Positions 22,350 to 32,841 of a stretch of DNA of 64,000 nucleotides are shown here, in pieces. The translations under genes were made by a program, and so were the position numbers. The DNA is from Hesseltinella vesiculosa (Eukaryota; Mucoromycota; Mucoromycetes; Mucorales; Cunninghamellaceae). Position 1 is the stretch's first letter. Every line of letters begins with the position of its first letter. Location of the stretch: contig MCGT01000047.1 in the NCBI GenBank assembly GCA_002104935.1, forward strand, positions 1-64,000. Direction: 5' to 3'. The notes beneath the pieces were generated by a model that saw only the letters and a program-made list of their open reading frames with translations, was not told where the DNA came from and ran no database searches.

Positions 22350-23250
22350 AAATAGGGCAAGAGTACTGCCGCTCCAATCGCAAAAATACCAAACCAAATC
22401 GCCGCAATCGAAGGAACAAGCGCCAAAAGAAACAACGGCAGCGACCTACACAAGTCAAAGTTGAAGGTGTTCTGACGCGATCGTTTTGGCTACCGCTGCT
22501 GCTCCCAGCACACGCGTTGCCACAGGGTCTTGCCATAACTCAGTCTCTGGAAGATGAATCGTTACGGGAAATCATCAACCCAGTCCATCCGTAAGTCCCG
22601 GTTTTTTTTTTTATGTATGGCCTTCGTCATCGATGGCTCACGTTTTCTTTTTTATCGTAGCCAAAGGAAGGATGACACTCGCAACCGCCTCTCAACAACC
22701 ACCCTGCCAACTGCCGACACGCCCCTGATCATGTTTGGAAATGGTATGGAAGGCAAGATCAACAGCCCAATCACAAGGGAAACCTTCCTGGCGCTTTGGA
22801 CTGTGTGTGCAGAGTCCTTAGGAGGTTGGAACACCCTGGCCTGCTTATGGTTCCTTTTGTAGATGAGTTTCGGTCGTCGCAAGTAAGTAAAAAAAAAAAA
22901 AAGAGACGGATATAAAGAAACGTGTGGACTCTTAGTAAGAAACTTGTTCTTTCAGTGCTAACTCTTCTTCTTCTTAGAAATGCCCTTCTTTTGTTGAACA
23001 AGCTCAAGCTCAAGAAGGTCTTGACAATGATGACGAAGAGCAACCTCACATTGGACATTGCCACCACTCACAGACCGAGCCCGTGGTTATCGGAGGTCAC
23101 CGTCTATGCATCGAAGCAATGCCATCGCTGCCAAACCATCTACGGCCGTGACATCATGGCAGCCGAAAATTTTTATCGCCAAGGCCAACGACAGCTCCTT
23201 GGACAGCCCGTCGAGTCTGCATTTTCTCGCCGCCACCAAGAATGATCTCC
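22350..23250 (+). pseudogene. Fanzor/TnpB-like RNA-guided nuclease relic (C-terminal half, frameshifted)
   Basis: Three pieces on the + strand resemble the end of TnpB/Fanzor proteins. First, the frame at 22690-22850 has TADTPLIMFGNGMEGK, a typical block before RuvC-II. Second, VDEFRSSQ is encoded at 22859-22882 directly before a GTAAGT donor, matching the RuvC-II Glu region (E-[FY]-x-T-S-x-x-C). Third, after a Cys-containing piece (KCPSFVEQAQAQEG), the frame from about 23105 has CHRCQTIYGRDIMAAENF, a CxxC zinc ribbon followed by the RuvC-III RDxNAAxN-type motif. The pieces are in three different frames, so at least two frameshifts are present and the locus is dead. The basic segment near 22380-22430 may be an upstream part. 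RuvC-I was not found. Confidence 0.5.
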
Positions 23251-23657
23251 CTCTCTTTGTGTGCCCCCCCTTTTTATAGCATCCCATTGCAAACCGGGAT
23301 TCCTTCTTCAAGGATGAATGCTTTGTTATAAAAGTAAGTGGACACAATCAGATTCCCAGGAAGTGTCTTGTCGACTTCCCAGCTAAAAAAAAACGGGAAC
23401 GACGGATAAAAACGCGTTCACAGGGTTTTGCGTGATGCAATCAAGCTCAAACTTTGTGCATACACGCAACCACCATCTAACGTCAGGCAAAACCTCAGAG
23501 CGATTGGTCAAAGCTCCTAGCCACCTCTTCGTTCATTTGTCAATACGCAACTGTCATGGCGTAGGTTTACTGCGCACTTGATTTTGCAGCGCCTGGGCTT
23601 GGCGAGATTGAATGACGGTTGGGGCCATGCTGACAGAATGAGCCCCACGGGTGTAAA

Positions 23658-24470
23658 CTAATCACGACAGAGGACGAGGACAAGGGGCCACTGAAAATGA
23701 ACAGGGTCATGCACAGAGATGTGGAGGAGATCAGAAAGGTGGTTGACGATGGCGTCGACGGGGTCGTGGCAGTCACGGTTGGCAGGATCGCTTTTCCAGT
23801 TCAGGTAGCCAGAGGCAGTTTTGAGATAGTCAGCAAAGTGGAGAAGGGAGAAGGACTTTTCCATGGCAAGGGCATGGGGATGGCTGACGTTGGTGGTATC
23901 TTGGTCGAGAGGAGAGATGTAGTATTGGACGGTGCGAAAGGGGAAATCGTAATCACGGTAGAGGTTGATAACGTGCTGGAGGCGGGGGTCCGAGTGGGTG
24001 ACAAGCGGTCCGCTGGTCCATTGTTGCTGGAGGTAAGCGTTGGCGACAGGCTGGTCCTTGATGAGGGGCAAGTAATAGGTCCAAGTGGCAAAGGTGCCGT
24101 TGGGTTTGAGCACACGTTTGAGCAGGGGGAAAAAGGCGCGGTGATCAAACCAATGGAAGGCGGTGGCAACGGTGACCATATCCAGAGAATTGGGACCCAT
24201 TTCCTTTTCCAAGTCGGTGTCCTCTGCCACTTTGTAGGTGACGTTGGCCATGGGGGTGGCGTTGGCGATCATGTCGGGTGATCGGTCAAAGGCGGCGACG
24301 TGTTGGAATGCCTGAGCAAGCTTGGTTGCGCCTTGGCCCGTGCCTGTGCCCATATCGCAGGCTGATTCCCATTCACCGTGATGAAATCGGTACACCAAAT
24401 CGAACAGTTCCTCTGGGTATGTGGGGCGAAAGGACGCATACTCTTTACCTGTATAGTTTACCTTTTCCAT
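23658..24470 (-). CDS. SAM-dependent class I methyltransferase (type 11), 270 aa
   Basis: A single-exon gene of 270 residues. The start at 24470 gives MEKVNYTGKEYASFRPTYP, a beginning shared by small-molecule methyltransferases of the yeast TMT1/trans-aconitate methyltransferase group. SAM-binding motif I is DMGTGTGQGATKLA (residues about 39-52). The acidic residue ending strand 2 is in AAFDRSPDM. The post-motif block VTVATAFHWFDH and the strand-4/5 region LLKRVLKPNGTFATW follow. No signal peptide or membrane span is seen, so it is probably cytosolic. The exact substrate cannot be told from sequence. It is head-to-head with ORC6, 142 bp away. Confidence 0.85.
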   Translation of the reverse strand: MEKVNYTGKEYASFRPTYPEELFDLVYRFHHGEWESACDMGTGTGQGATKLAQAFQHVAAFDRSPDMIANATPMANVTYKVAEDTDLEKEMGPNSLDMVTVATAFHWFDHRAFFPLLKRVLKPNGTFATWTYYLPLIKDQPVANAYLQQQWTSGPLVTHSDPRLQHVINLYRDYDFPFRTVQYYISPLDQDTTNVSHPHALAMEKSFSLLHFADYLKTASGYLNWKSDPANRDCHDPVDAIVNHLSDLLHISVHDPVHFQWPLVLVLCRD

Positions 24471-24612
24471 GATAGAAAGGAAGGAAGAGGAACAGGAAAA
24501 GAAAAAGGGTTCCGGAGGCTAAATAATATTGCGTCATTTTCCTGCCAAATCAGGCTTGTGTTTCATCCGTCCCACCTTCCACCTGCAATTTTTTTTTTTC
24601 TTTTGGGAAAGA
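24471..24612. promoter_or_regulatory. Shared intergenic region between divergent methyltransferase and ORC6 genes
   Basis: Only 142 bp separates the two start codons. The region has a GAAGAGG(A/C) purine tract near the methyltransferase start and a T-rich tract just before the ORC6 start. No clear TATA box was seen. Confidence 0.5.
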
Positions 24613-25557
24613 ATGGCAAATCCGCTTGATCATTGTCTGGAGAGGCTGCATTTAAAAGACGATGCGATGTTGCGTGAACGGTCAATGTATTACCAAGGGC
24701 AATGTCAAAGCAAGGTGCCTGGATCTGTGTTTCGAAAAGGACCCAACAGTCAGCCTGTGATTAGTATTCAACTGGCCCATGAGAGGTAGATCTGCGCCCT
24801 GGCGTGTGAATGAAAAAAAGTGGCTTTATGTTTTTTTTTTTTTGTAGTCAAGGATTGTTTGGATTTAATCATGATCTTGCGGCTGAATTGGCCGGTTGTA
24901 GTGTGAAAATGTATGAAAGCATGGTGGTGGCCGTACGTAAGCATTTGGGCTTGGCGTCGACGGTGACGTTTGATACCCTTGGTGTGGCGTTTGGCTCGGT
25001 GAGTCTGGCGCAGGAAGCCTACGATCTGTGGCATGTGTTTACAGAGCAGCATATATCTAAACTGTCGCCAGCAGCAAAAAGTACAGCAAGGCAGCAATTC
25101 CAAGACCAAGGCAAATGGAAGGCTGCTGTGTTTTACGCTTGCGCAAAAGCACACGGAGTAAGTGTGGATTCGAGCCAGTGTCTTGGTCTGACACAGTCTT
25201 ATTTGGCAGGTAATGACCGACAAGACCAAGCTACAGAATTTATGCTACTGTGATGCAAAAGGCTTCCAGTCAAGCTTAAAGCTGGTGATGAGTGAATGTC
25301 AAGAGAAACTGGATGCGCTAAAGACAAAAAGGACGACGACTAGGAAACGCAAGGCGGCCGACACGAGCGAGAAAAGCAGCAGCAAGGCCAGCAAGGCCAG
25401 CAAGGCCAGCAATAAGCATGAAAACCAAAGCACGAAGATCAAGCGGGCTGCCATATCCGGGATTGTGGCGATGATCAATGACCAAGACTATCGAGAATCA
25501 CAAAAATATCGCGATTACCGACAGTGGGAAAAGGTTATTCGTCAACAGCTACCATAA
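24613..25557 (+). CDS. ORC6: Origin recognition complex subunit 6, three exons, 276 aa
   Basis: Exons 24613-24785, 24848-25157 and 25210-25557 join in phase. ORC6 is the smallest subunit of the six-protein complex that marks replication origins and helps load MCM helicase. The protein matches the animal-type ORC6 layout: an N-terminal TFIIB-like cyclin fold (RLHLKDDAMLRERSMYYQ), a second cyclin fold with AAELAGCSVKMYESMVVAVRKHLGL, a helix FYACAKAHGVMTDKTKL, a basic Lys/Arg/Ser linker with repeated SKA units, and a C-terminal DYRQWEKVIRQQL helix, equivalent to the end segment used for complex assembly. The length fits metazoan-type ORC6 (about 250 aa) rather than the longer budding-yeast form. 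The identification rests on domain order and motif similarity. Confidence 0.8.
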
Positions 25558-25726
25558 ACAAACTAAAAAAGGGGTGATCCTTTTTGGGTTGGTGTTTTTT
25601 TTTGTGCGGGTTTTCATTTGACAAAAAAAGGGGGGAGGTCATGAGACACCTTTTTCTTCTTTCTTTTTCGTTTTCCACGAGTAGAAAAAAAAAAGAAGGA
25701 GCGAGGCGGTCCCAACGATTTGCAAC

Positions 25727-26717
25727 ATGTATTCACCTACACAACAAGACTTTCTAGATTCTGAAACGTTTCAACAAGCCATGACTTCACAGCATACAAC
25801 GGTGGGCGCAGTTCCGGTTCGTCCAACACAGCGCAACAGCGGCGTCTTTAACCATCCTGGGCCTTATCATCCTGCGCATCAGCGACAAAATAGTTTTGGC
25901 ACAGCAGCGTCCATTGCCATGAGTCCTCCTCGAGCCATCCCTTTTAGTTCAGTGGGCGACCCAAGTGCGAACTGGTTCTCGACCAGTATGGATTCTAGCT
26001 CATCCTTCGGCCAGTCGCCTCCCATGTTTCGTCCCGACTTGATTGTTTCACCTTCCAATTCGTCTTCGCATTTGGATTCGTTTGCGGCCAATGAAGAGGA
26101 TGAAGGCCAGCAGCGCAAGTAAGTCGTATTTTATGACAAGAGGCGCACTCACTTATTTCCCCCATACTTTAGCTTGCAAGAAATGTTTGAGAAAAGACGA
26201 AGGCGACGAGAATCCCACAATGCGGTGGAAAGACGCCGACGGGACAATATCAATGAACGTATCCATGGTAGGTTATTTCTTTTTCAACATATCTCTGCTG
26301 ACGCTCTCTTTTAAAGAGTTATCGACCCTGCTACCTGAGCATTTGCTGGAAACAGCGCCTGCAAGCTCAAATGTGAACAACGTGAGCACGCAGAATGGCG
26401 GCAAGGCAATCAACAAGGGCACGATCTTGAAGCTGTCGGTGGATCACATCAAGACGCTGCAAGAAGAAGTGAATCGCTACAAGGATCGAGTAACAACGTT
26501 GGAACGAATGATTAAGAATGCGCAGCAAGGCGGCTCGATGGCCTCGTTGGACTCATCGTCGTTTATCAAGGGGGAGGCGCTGTATCCCGATGGATCGACA
26601 TCGACCCCAACTCCCACGCAGCGTCGTCATGAGCGAGTTGGGTCTCTGCAGTTCCAGCAGCAATTCGGCAACCTGCATATTGCCAGCGAAGACCACCGCC
26701 AACACCTTCCCCAATGA
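25727..26717 (+). CDS. bHLH transcription factor, three exons, 295 aa
   Basis: Exons 25727-26118, 26173-26267 and 26317-26717 are in phase. Residues 1-125 are a Ser/Pro/Gln-rich low-complexity region. The basic region is RRRRESHNAVERRRRDNINER (residues about 139-160, split by the second intron), with the His-Glu-Arg pattern (HNAxERRRR) of E-box (CANNTG) binders. Helix 1 ends LSTLLPEHLL, a loop of about 20 residues holds polar repeats, and helix 2 is GTILKLSVDHIKTLQEEVNR, running into a leucine-type coiled coil (DRVTTLERMI). The arrangement is nearest to the USF/TFE/MITF and yeast Rtg3 classes. It would dimerise in the nucleus. Target genes cannot be told from sequence. Confidence 0.85.
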
Positions 26718-26880
26718 ATTTCCCCACTTTCTATTTTTAAACAAGTATTTGATATCCTCTCTCTCGACAATAAAAAGCATTGTCTTTCTCCCTTTTCTTT
26801 CTCAGTCACAAAGAGTTTTTTTTTTTTTTTTTATTTTTTTTTTTTATTCTTATTCTCCCCTCCCGTCCTCCATTTGAACC

Positions 26881-27921
26881 ATGTTGCGACTGGGATTACG
26901 ATGGCTGTCTTCAAGGCATAGGATGCAGCTTATGAAGCGGCACACGATGCATCGCATGATGACACCCGTTCTTCTTACAGCAACTCGAGCGCTATCCAAC
27001 GACGTGAATGATCTGACGAGCCACAACTGGCATGCGACGGCTGAAGAGGCTCAAGACAGAATGCAGCAGCTAGCAGCCCACGGAAACTGGTTGCTGGCCC
27101 AGGATACCTACGATCAAGTCTACAGGCACAATGCACAGCAGACAGCCACCATGGAGACGTTTGGGCTGCTAATGGAGGCATATATTCGAGGCGATCGGCT
27201 ACAGGATGCCATGGATATCTACTACAGCCTGCGGGATCACCTGGATCGCACATCTCGAAAGACGACAATGGTCATGGATGAAACATTTTATGGCCCTTTG
27301 ATTACCGCCTCGCTCGACCACGGAAGCTCGGCAACACACAATGGCGTGTCCCCCCATCTGGTGTATACGGTGGATGATGGCATGAATGAGATCCAGCAGC
27401 TGGATCATGATACCTCGGCAAACCTGTCCTTTGCGATGAGACTCTTCCAAGACATGCAGCAAGCTGGGCTGGGCGGGACAACGACACTGTATAAGCTATT
27501 GCTACGAGCGTGTCAGCGTGAGGCTGACAGCCATGTTTTGAAGCAGGTGCATCGATACTTGCGCATGGACGACACCATCGACTTGGACGACACACTGGTA
27601 CACGAGTTGATAGCGGCCTATTCAGCCGTGGACAATGACACAATGGTGCTGGAGCTATGGGACGGTTATGCGCCTCGCTTGCCAGCCACCGCCCGCTTGC
27701 TTTTGGCACGCTGTCTCGACAAAAAGTATAAACAAAATGCCCTGCGGGTCTGGCAAAGTCTCCCAGCATCCTTACAATCGGATCTGTCCTTGGGTCGACT
27801 TGTGTTGGACGGCCTGGTGCGAGCGGATGGTATAGAAGAGGCTCGACAAGTCTTGGCTTCCACGGCACAGTCACCGGATCACGACAGCCTTGTCCAACAT
27901 TTTCATCACTTAATCCAATAG
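26881..27921 (+). CDS. PPR-like helical-repeat mitochondrial protein, 346 aa
   Basis: A single exon of 346 residues. Residues 1-45 are rich in Arg, Met, His and hydroxylated residues without acids (MLRLGLRWLSSRHRMQLMKR), a typical mitochondrial presequence. The rest is built from helix pairs of about 35 residues with PPR-like features: GLLMEAYIRGDRLQDAMDIYY, LSFAMRLFQDMQQAG, LYKLLLRACQRE, VHELIAAYSAVDND and LVLDGLVRADGIEEAR. PPR proteins bind organellar RNA and act in processing, stability or translation. The repeats are diverged, so the exact class is uncertain. The AATAAA at 27962-27967 is the likely polyadenylation signal. Confidence 0.7.
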   Translation: MLRLGLRWLSSRHRMQLMKRHTMHRMMTPVLLTATRALSNDVNDLTSHNWHATAEEAQDRMQQLAAHGNWLLAQDTYDQVYRHNAQQTATMETFGLLMEAYIRGDRLQDAMDIYYSLRDHLDRTSRKTTMVMDETFYGPLITASLDHGSSATHNGVSPHLVYTVDDGMNEIQQLDHDTSANLSFAMRLFQDMQQAGLGGTTTLYKLLLRACQREADSHVLKQVHRYLRMDDTIDLDDTLVHELIAAYSAVDNDTMVLELWDGYAPRLPATARLLLARCLDKKYKQNALRVWQSLPASLQSDLSLGRLVLDGLVRADGIEEARQVLASTAQSPDHDSLVQHFHHLIQ

Positions 27922-27961
27922 ACTCAGCACCCTCTGCATCAACATATCCCTATTTTTGAAC

Positions 27962-27967
27962 AATAAA
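27962..27967 (+). other. Polyadenylation signal AATAAA of the PPR-like gene
   Basis: AATAAA occurs 41 bp after the stop codon of the gene ending at 27921. Confidence 0.6.
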
Positions 27968-28227
27968 AATCTCCCCTACACAACGTGCTTGCATGTTTGA
28001 TCTCTTTTTTAAAAGCAAGCTTCGACTTGGAATGACGGAAAAAAAATCTCCTTTTTTTTCGCATCCCCTTTTTATTCCAAGCAAGATGCTTATTTCCCCC
28101 ACTTTTTTTCCATTGCTCCTGCTCTTCTCTTTCCTCTATAATTCAGTTGACCAATTTTTTTTTTTTGTTTTGTTTTCACACTTTTTGGGCATCCCTATTC
28201 TATTTATCAAGGACAAATTAAGATACC

Positions 28228-30084
28228 ATGGCTCATGTAAATAACAGCGAAGCGTAAAAAAAAAAAAGTAAAATTGGATGGTGTTTTGCTGACATTTTTT
28301 TTTTTTTTTTTTTTTTTCCTATAGAGACTAGGTGGTCGTAGAAAAAACGTCAAAAAAGGATTTCAATTCACCTTGATGGTTGTCGGTAAGGAGATAAAAA
28401 CTTCGACATGGAAAAAGAAACTGAAAATGAATCCTAGGTGCCTCGGGAACCGGTCGCACCACGTTTGTCAACACGCTCTGCAATTCCAGTGTTCTTGCAC
28501 AGAAAGTTTGTGACAACCCAGAAGAAGCCCACAAGGAAGAAGGCATCACGATCAAACCCATGTCCGTCGGTAAGTTTGAGTCGGTTTTTTCTCCCTTTTA
28601 CTATCCCCTTGAATGCGGATGTTTTTTTCTCCTTGTCACCCCCTTATTTTATCCTTACCTTGCGCAAGAGAAAAAATGCACGCGTATCCTCTTTATCCTC
28701 CCCCTTGCCAACGAAGACACGCTAACCAATCGTTTCTTTTCTACCCTTAGAGCTGGATGAAGATGGTGTCAGGTAAAAAAAAAAAAAGTGCTTGTTCTGT
28801 TTGGATCTGCGCATGAAAAAAAAACAGGTGGAAAAAAAGGGGGGAAGGAGGTTAAAATTCTCCTAATCGTTGCCAATTTTTTTTTTTTTTTTTTTTCGTA
28901 CATTCCATCCATCACCGTACTCCTAATTTAGAATCTCATTGACGATTGTGGATACTCCTGGGTTTGGCGACAACATTGACAATGAACGCTGCTTCCAAGA
29001 AATCGTCGGTTACCTCGAACGTCAGTACGATGATATTTTGGCCGAAGAATCTCGCATCAAGCGTAATCCTCGTTTCCGAGACAACCGTGTTCATGCCCTT
29101 CTCTACTTTATCTCTCCTACCGGCCATGCGTAAGCCACTAACATGTCTTGCCTATCCTACTTACCTATTTCTCTTGGCAGCCTCCGAGAAATCGATATTG
29201 AACTGATGCGTCGCCTGAGCCCTAGAGTCAACGTGATCCCCGTCGTGGGCCGAGCCGATTCCCTGACGCCTTTGGAACTCAAGGAGTTCAAGAAACGAGC
29301 AAGTCCTCTTTTTAACCACATCATGTCCACTTACCCTACTCTCTTAGATCATGGAAGATATCGAGCACTACAACATTCCTATCTACAATTTCCCCTATGA
29401 CGTGGAAGAGGACGACGAAGACACGATCGAAGAAAACAGCGAATTGCGCACCTTGCTGCCTTTTGCCATCATTGGCAGCGACGAAGAAATCGTCGTTGGT
29501 GGCCGTACTGTCCGTGGTCGCCAGTACCCTTGGGGTGCAGTGGAAGGTACCCCATCAAAAAAAAAAAAAAAAGCTTGCTCAACTTCTTTTTTTTCTCACA
29601 GTCGACAACCCTCAGCATTCTGATTTTGGCCGTTTGCGATCAGCTTTGCTGAGCTCCCATTTACAAGATCTCAAGGAAATCACTCACGACTTTTTATATG
29701 AAAACTACCGTACTGAAAAGTTGAGCCGCACCGTGAGCAACTCTGGTGAACAAGAGTAAGGCCTAGCCTTCCACTCCTTTCACCGTGTCTCACTTTCAAC
29801 CTTCTATTTATAGAGACGTTGCATTGAATGCTGAGGACATGGCCAGTCAGAGTGTACGCTTGAAGGAAGAGCAATTGCGAAAGGAAGAAGAAAAGGTAAA
29901 CCATCCGATGGCTGCACTTCCCATTGTAACCACCTTCCTTTTATTTTTTGACTCGTAGTTGCGTGATATTGAGCTCAAGGTGCAACGCGAATTGCAAGAA
30001 AAGCGAGCAGAGTTGCTGAGCAAGGAAGAGGCTCTTCGCAATTTAGAGTCCCGACTCGCACAGGCTCAGATTGCCGATGCTTAA
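28228..30084 (+). CDS. CDC11: Septin, Cdc11/AspA type, ten exons, 366 aa
   Basis: Exons 28228-28236, 28325-28385, 28438-28569, 28751-28772, 28932-29129, 29181-29298, 29348-29546, 29602-29755, 29814-29895 and 29959-30084 give 367 codons in phase. Septins form GTP-dependent filaments at the septum and hyphal cortex. The N-terminus has a basic patch (GGRRKNVKKGF), then the P-loop GASGTGRTTF with Arg in place of Lys, as I recall for fungal Cdc11/AspA proteins. G3 is DTPGFGD, the septin block ALLYFISPTGHALREIDIELM follows, and G4-like VVGRADSLTPLE is present. The C-terminus is a charged coiled coil (LKEEQLRKEEEKLRDIELKV) that would mediate filament pairing. The 9-nt first exon is inferred from a GTAAAT donor. 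Intron 6 (29299-29347) uses a GC donor, the only way to keep phase. Confidence 0.88.
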
Positions 30085-30399
30085 TCCGTTTTTTTTTTTA
30101 TCTATTTTCCATCCTCCCCGCTTCTCTCCACTTGTTAAACCAAGGCCAATTTGATACTTAGCAACGTCGATCCCCTCATTTTTTTTTTATTAATGAACGT
30201 TTTTTTTTCTGGCTTTCCTAATTTCTCGTCCACCCCTTATTTAAAATAAAAAAAAGGAAACCAAGCTCTTCGATCACGCATTTACTGCGGTGTCGCTTTT
30301 TTCGAAAAAGGGGGCTGAGAGTCCGATCCCCCTTTTTTTATTTCGTGTATCGCTTTCTTTTACGCCATTTTTCTTTTCAAAAACAAACCATTGAATAGA

Positions 30400-31404
30400 A
30401 TGACGACCGCTGAATCAAGTCACCCAATGCAAAAATGCAAGCTCGTGTTTCTTGGCGACCAGAGTGGTAAGCGTTTGAAATACCAGCGCAGCAGTCTGTT
30501 CACCTTTTTTTTTTTTTTTTTTACTCCTCTTGGTTAGTCGGTAAGACCTCGCTTATCAGTCGATTCATTTATGACACGTTTGACAGCGCCTACCAGGTAC
30601 CTACAGTAGCATCGTCTCAAAATGGACAATATTCAAAAGTTATTGCGTAGGCAACCATCAGTATCGATTTTGTACCAAAAACAATGCAAGTATCTCCAAA
30701 ACCCCCTGCTTTTTTTATTGACAACCATTCTCATAGGTATCTACCTGAGCGTACGGTTCGCATGTATTTATGGGATGCAGCAGGCAGAGATCGATACAGA
30801 TATCTGATCACCAGCTACATTCGAGAATGTGCACTGGCCATTGTGGTCTACGATACAACAAGTAAAACCGAAAAGAGGAACATCGCCGCAGCACTTACCC
30901 CTCTGTGTCTACCCGTGCGCAATAGACCGCGAATCCTTTGAAACCACATCCAAATGGATTGAAGAGATGCTGAGAGAGCGACACGGTGACGTGGTCATCA
31001 TGCTGGTGGGCAACAAAATCGATCTAATCGAAAAAAGGCAATGCAATACATCGATTAAAAACCTAGAGGGTGCTGACAGGTCTCTTCAGGCAAGTCACCA
31101 CAGATGAAGGAGAAGAACAAGCCAACAAATACAACGTCATGTTCATGGAAACAAGTGCCAAAGGTGGATACAATGTAAGCGTTTCCATCGTACAGTTGTC
31201 AATGATCTCGCTCATCTCTATCCAGGTCAATCATTTATTTGAACGCATGGCCAATGCATTGCCACCCGTTGAAAAAAGAGACCAAGATCACTGTAAGTCC
31301 TGCTATTCTTTCGTTCAGCCATGTCCTCACCTGATTTTCCAGTGGAAAAAGTAGCCCTGAGTAGTCCTGCCGACCAAACACCATTCAGCAAATGCGTCAT
31401 CTGA
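30400..31404 (+). CDS. Divergent Rab6/Ypt6-like small GTPase, eight exons, 203 aa
   Basis: Exons 30400-30466, 30538-30596, 30651-30685, 30737-30861, 30926-31037, 31090-31174, 31226-31292 and 31343-31404 total 204 codons in phase. Rab6 proteins direct retrograde traffic to the Golgi. The P-loop is LGDQSVGKTSL, G4 is GNKIDLIE, G5 is METSAKGG, and the switch-flanking motifs [16 protein letters not shown] and [12 protein letters not shown] are Rab6-like. Three positions are unusual. G3 reads [10 protein letters not shown] instead of WDTAGQER, so the catalytic Gln is Arg. The effector loop has TISIDF for TIGIDF. The C-terminus is KCVI, with a single Cys three from the end rather than the CC/CxC needed for double prenylation. 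Introns 30686-30736 and 31038-31089 use GC donors. The protein is probably a paralogue with altered GTP hydrolysis and membrane attachment. Confidence 0.8.
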
Positions 31405-31599
31405 AGCACGAATAAAAAAGAACGTCGCATTACCAAGTCATGTGCCTGAACACGGGTGTTACATGTTCCGCTTCGACGCTCTTGAATGAGAGGGTAGGCT
31501 TACAGGAAAATAATAGAAAGGAGCGACGAGCAGGTAAAAAAAATGGCATGGACTGAGATGGAGGGATTGGACCTGTGTGGAATCTTATATGGGCACGCA

Positions 31600-31770
31600 A
31601 ATGCTTGAATGATGATCGTGCTGAAAATGACAGCCAAATTTTGGTCAGTGTCGCGTTTCCACCTCCGAGTCCGCAGCTAAAAAAAAATAAATAAATGAAA
31701 AAATCAGCTATTTTCATCAGAGGGCCGTCAGGCAATCTGTAAAAAAAACCACAGTGCAAAAATGCTCCAA
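31600..31770 (+). repeat. Dispersed repeat family, copy C1 (partial)
   Basis: Contains TGAATGATGATCGTGCTGA, a GTCAGTGTCGCGTTTCCACC block, TCCGCAGCTAAAAAAAAA, GCTATTTTCATCAGAGGGCC, CAGGCAATCTGTAAAAA and ACCACAGTGCAAAAATGCTC, matching the right half of copy B with more divergence. Confidence 0.7.
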
Positions 31771-31889
31771 ATTTGTATAAGAGTATAAAGTGATGAGAAA
31801 GAATCTCGGTGAACACTGTCACAGCCGAGCCAAGAGTTAAAGGTGGATAACCTGTGCCTCTGCGTGCACTGGCAGGAAGCGAAGGGTGA

Positions 31890-32345
31890 GGCGCGGAGAC
31901 TGAATCTGGCCATCCAAACTTTTTGTTCAAAAATATAAAAAAAAAGGAATCATTGCACAGCACTTTTGAGTGATCAGATCGGTGTGACGCTTTGCACAAG
32001 TGTGCAAAAGCATGAGTGATGCTGGTCCTGAAAAAATCAGGTCGATCGGTGAGGGTTGCCCAGCCAACTTTTGATCGGTTTTGTTTTGACATCTCCGATT
32101 CGCCAGCCAAAAATAAAAGAAAAACCGGCCATTTTCACCAGGGGACCCCCCAGGCAACCTGTAAAAAAAGTCATAGTGAAAAATTGCTTCAGCTCACTCC
32201 AAATGGTGAAGCATTTTCTAGCCAACAGATCAAAGTAGAATTTGGGTCGGGCGCAAGCTCCTATAAAAGGCATGGGTACTAAAAAAACCCAAGTTCATTA
32301 GATAACACTGTCGATCTCATACGGACATGTCCGTCAAAAAAAAAA
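31890..32345 (+). repeat. Dispersed repeat family, copy C2 (fullest copy)
   Basis: In tandem with C1 and in the same orientation. Blocks: CGCGGAGACTGAATCTGGCC, ACAGCACTTTTGAGTGATCA, AGCATGAGTGATGCTGG, AATCAGGTCGATCGG, GCCAACTTTTGATCGG, TTTTGACATCTCCGATTCGC, GGCCATTTTCACCAGGGGAC, CCCCCAGGCAACCTGTAAAA, GGGCGCAAGCTCCTATAAAA and GATCTCATACGGACATG. Copy B shows the same order. Confidence 0.8.
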
Positions 32346-32841
32346 AAAGATTGAAAAGACCCAGTAAAAAAAAAAATCCTTGCCACTGTCGCCATTTTCG
32401 CTTTCCATTCTTTTTTCATTCTGTTTTTCTGTGCTTTACAATAATACAACAACAACAAAAAAGGCGGGCATCTCAAATTTGGTCGCGGCAGTAGCAGTTT
32501 CTAATGGATGCGCAGATGTGGCCCTGATTATCTAAAATCGCTCCGGATTGTATTAAATAAAAACCTCCATTCATGTTTTGCACCTCCATTTTTTCTTTGG
32601 GTTGTGCCTTTCCCTTCCATGCGTCGTTTGAACGAGGTCTGTGGTGCGTTTTAGTGGGCACCAGCGACTGCACACGGATGTAGCAAGCCCTTGTGCTGGC
32701 ACTGACATGAATATGTCTAAGGCTGCCAACATTCCAGTTTGGAATCAATAGGCAGACAGCTTGGTTTAAATTTTTGGCTAGCCGGCAGTTTTTACATGTA
32801 GTTACGCTGTCGGTTTATCACGGTCAAAGTGCCTGTTTATT

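Noticed and set aside
23697..24281. 194-codon + strand frame
   Set aside because: Antisense shadow of the methyltransferase gene, which has clear family motifs on the - strand.
27302..27874. 190-codon - strand frame
   Set aside because: Antisense shadow of the PPR-like gene.
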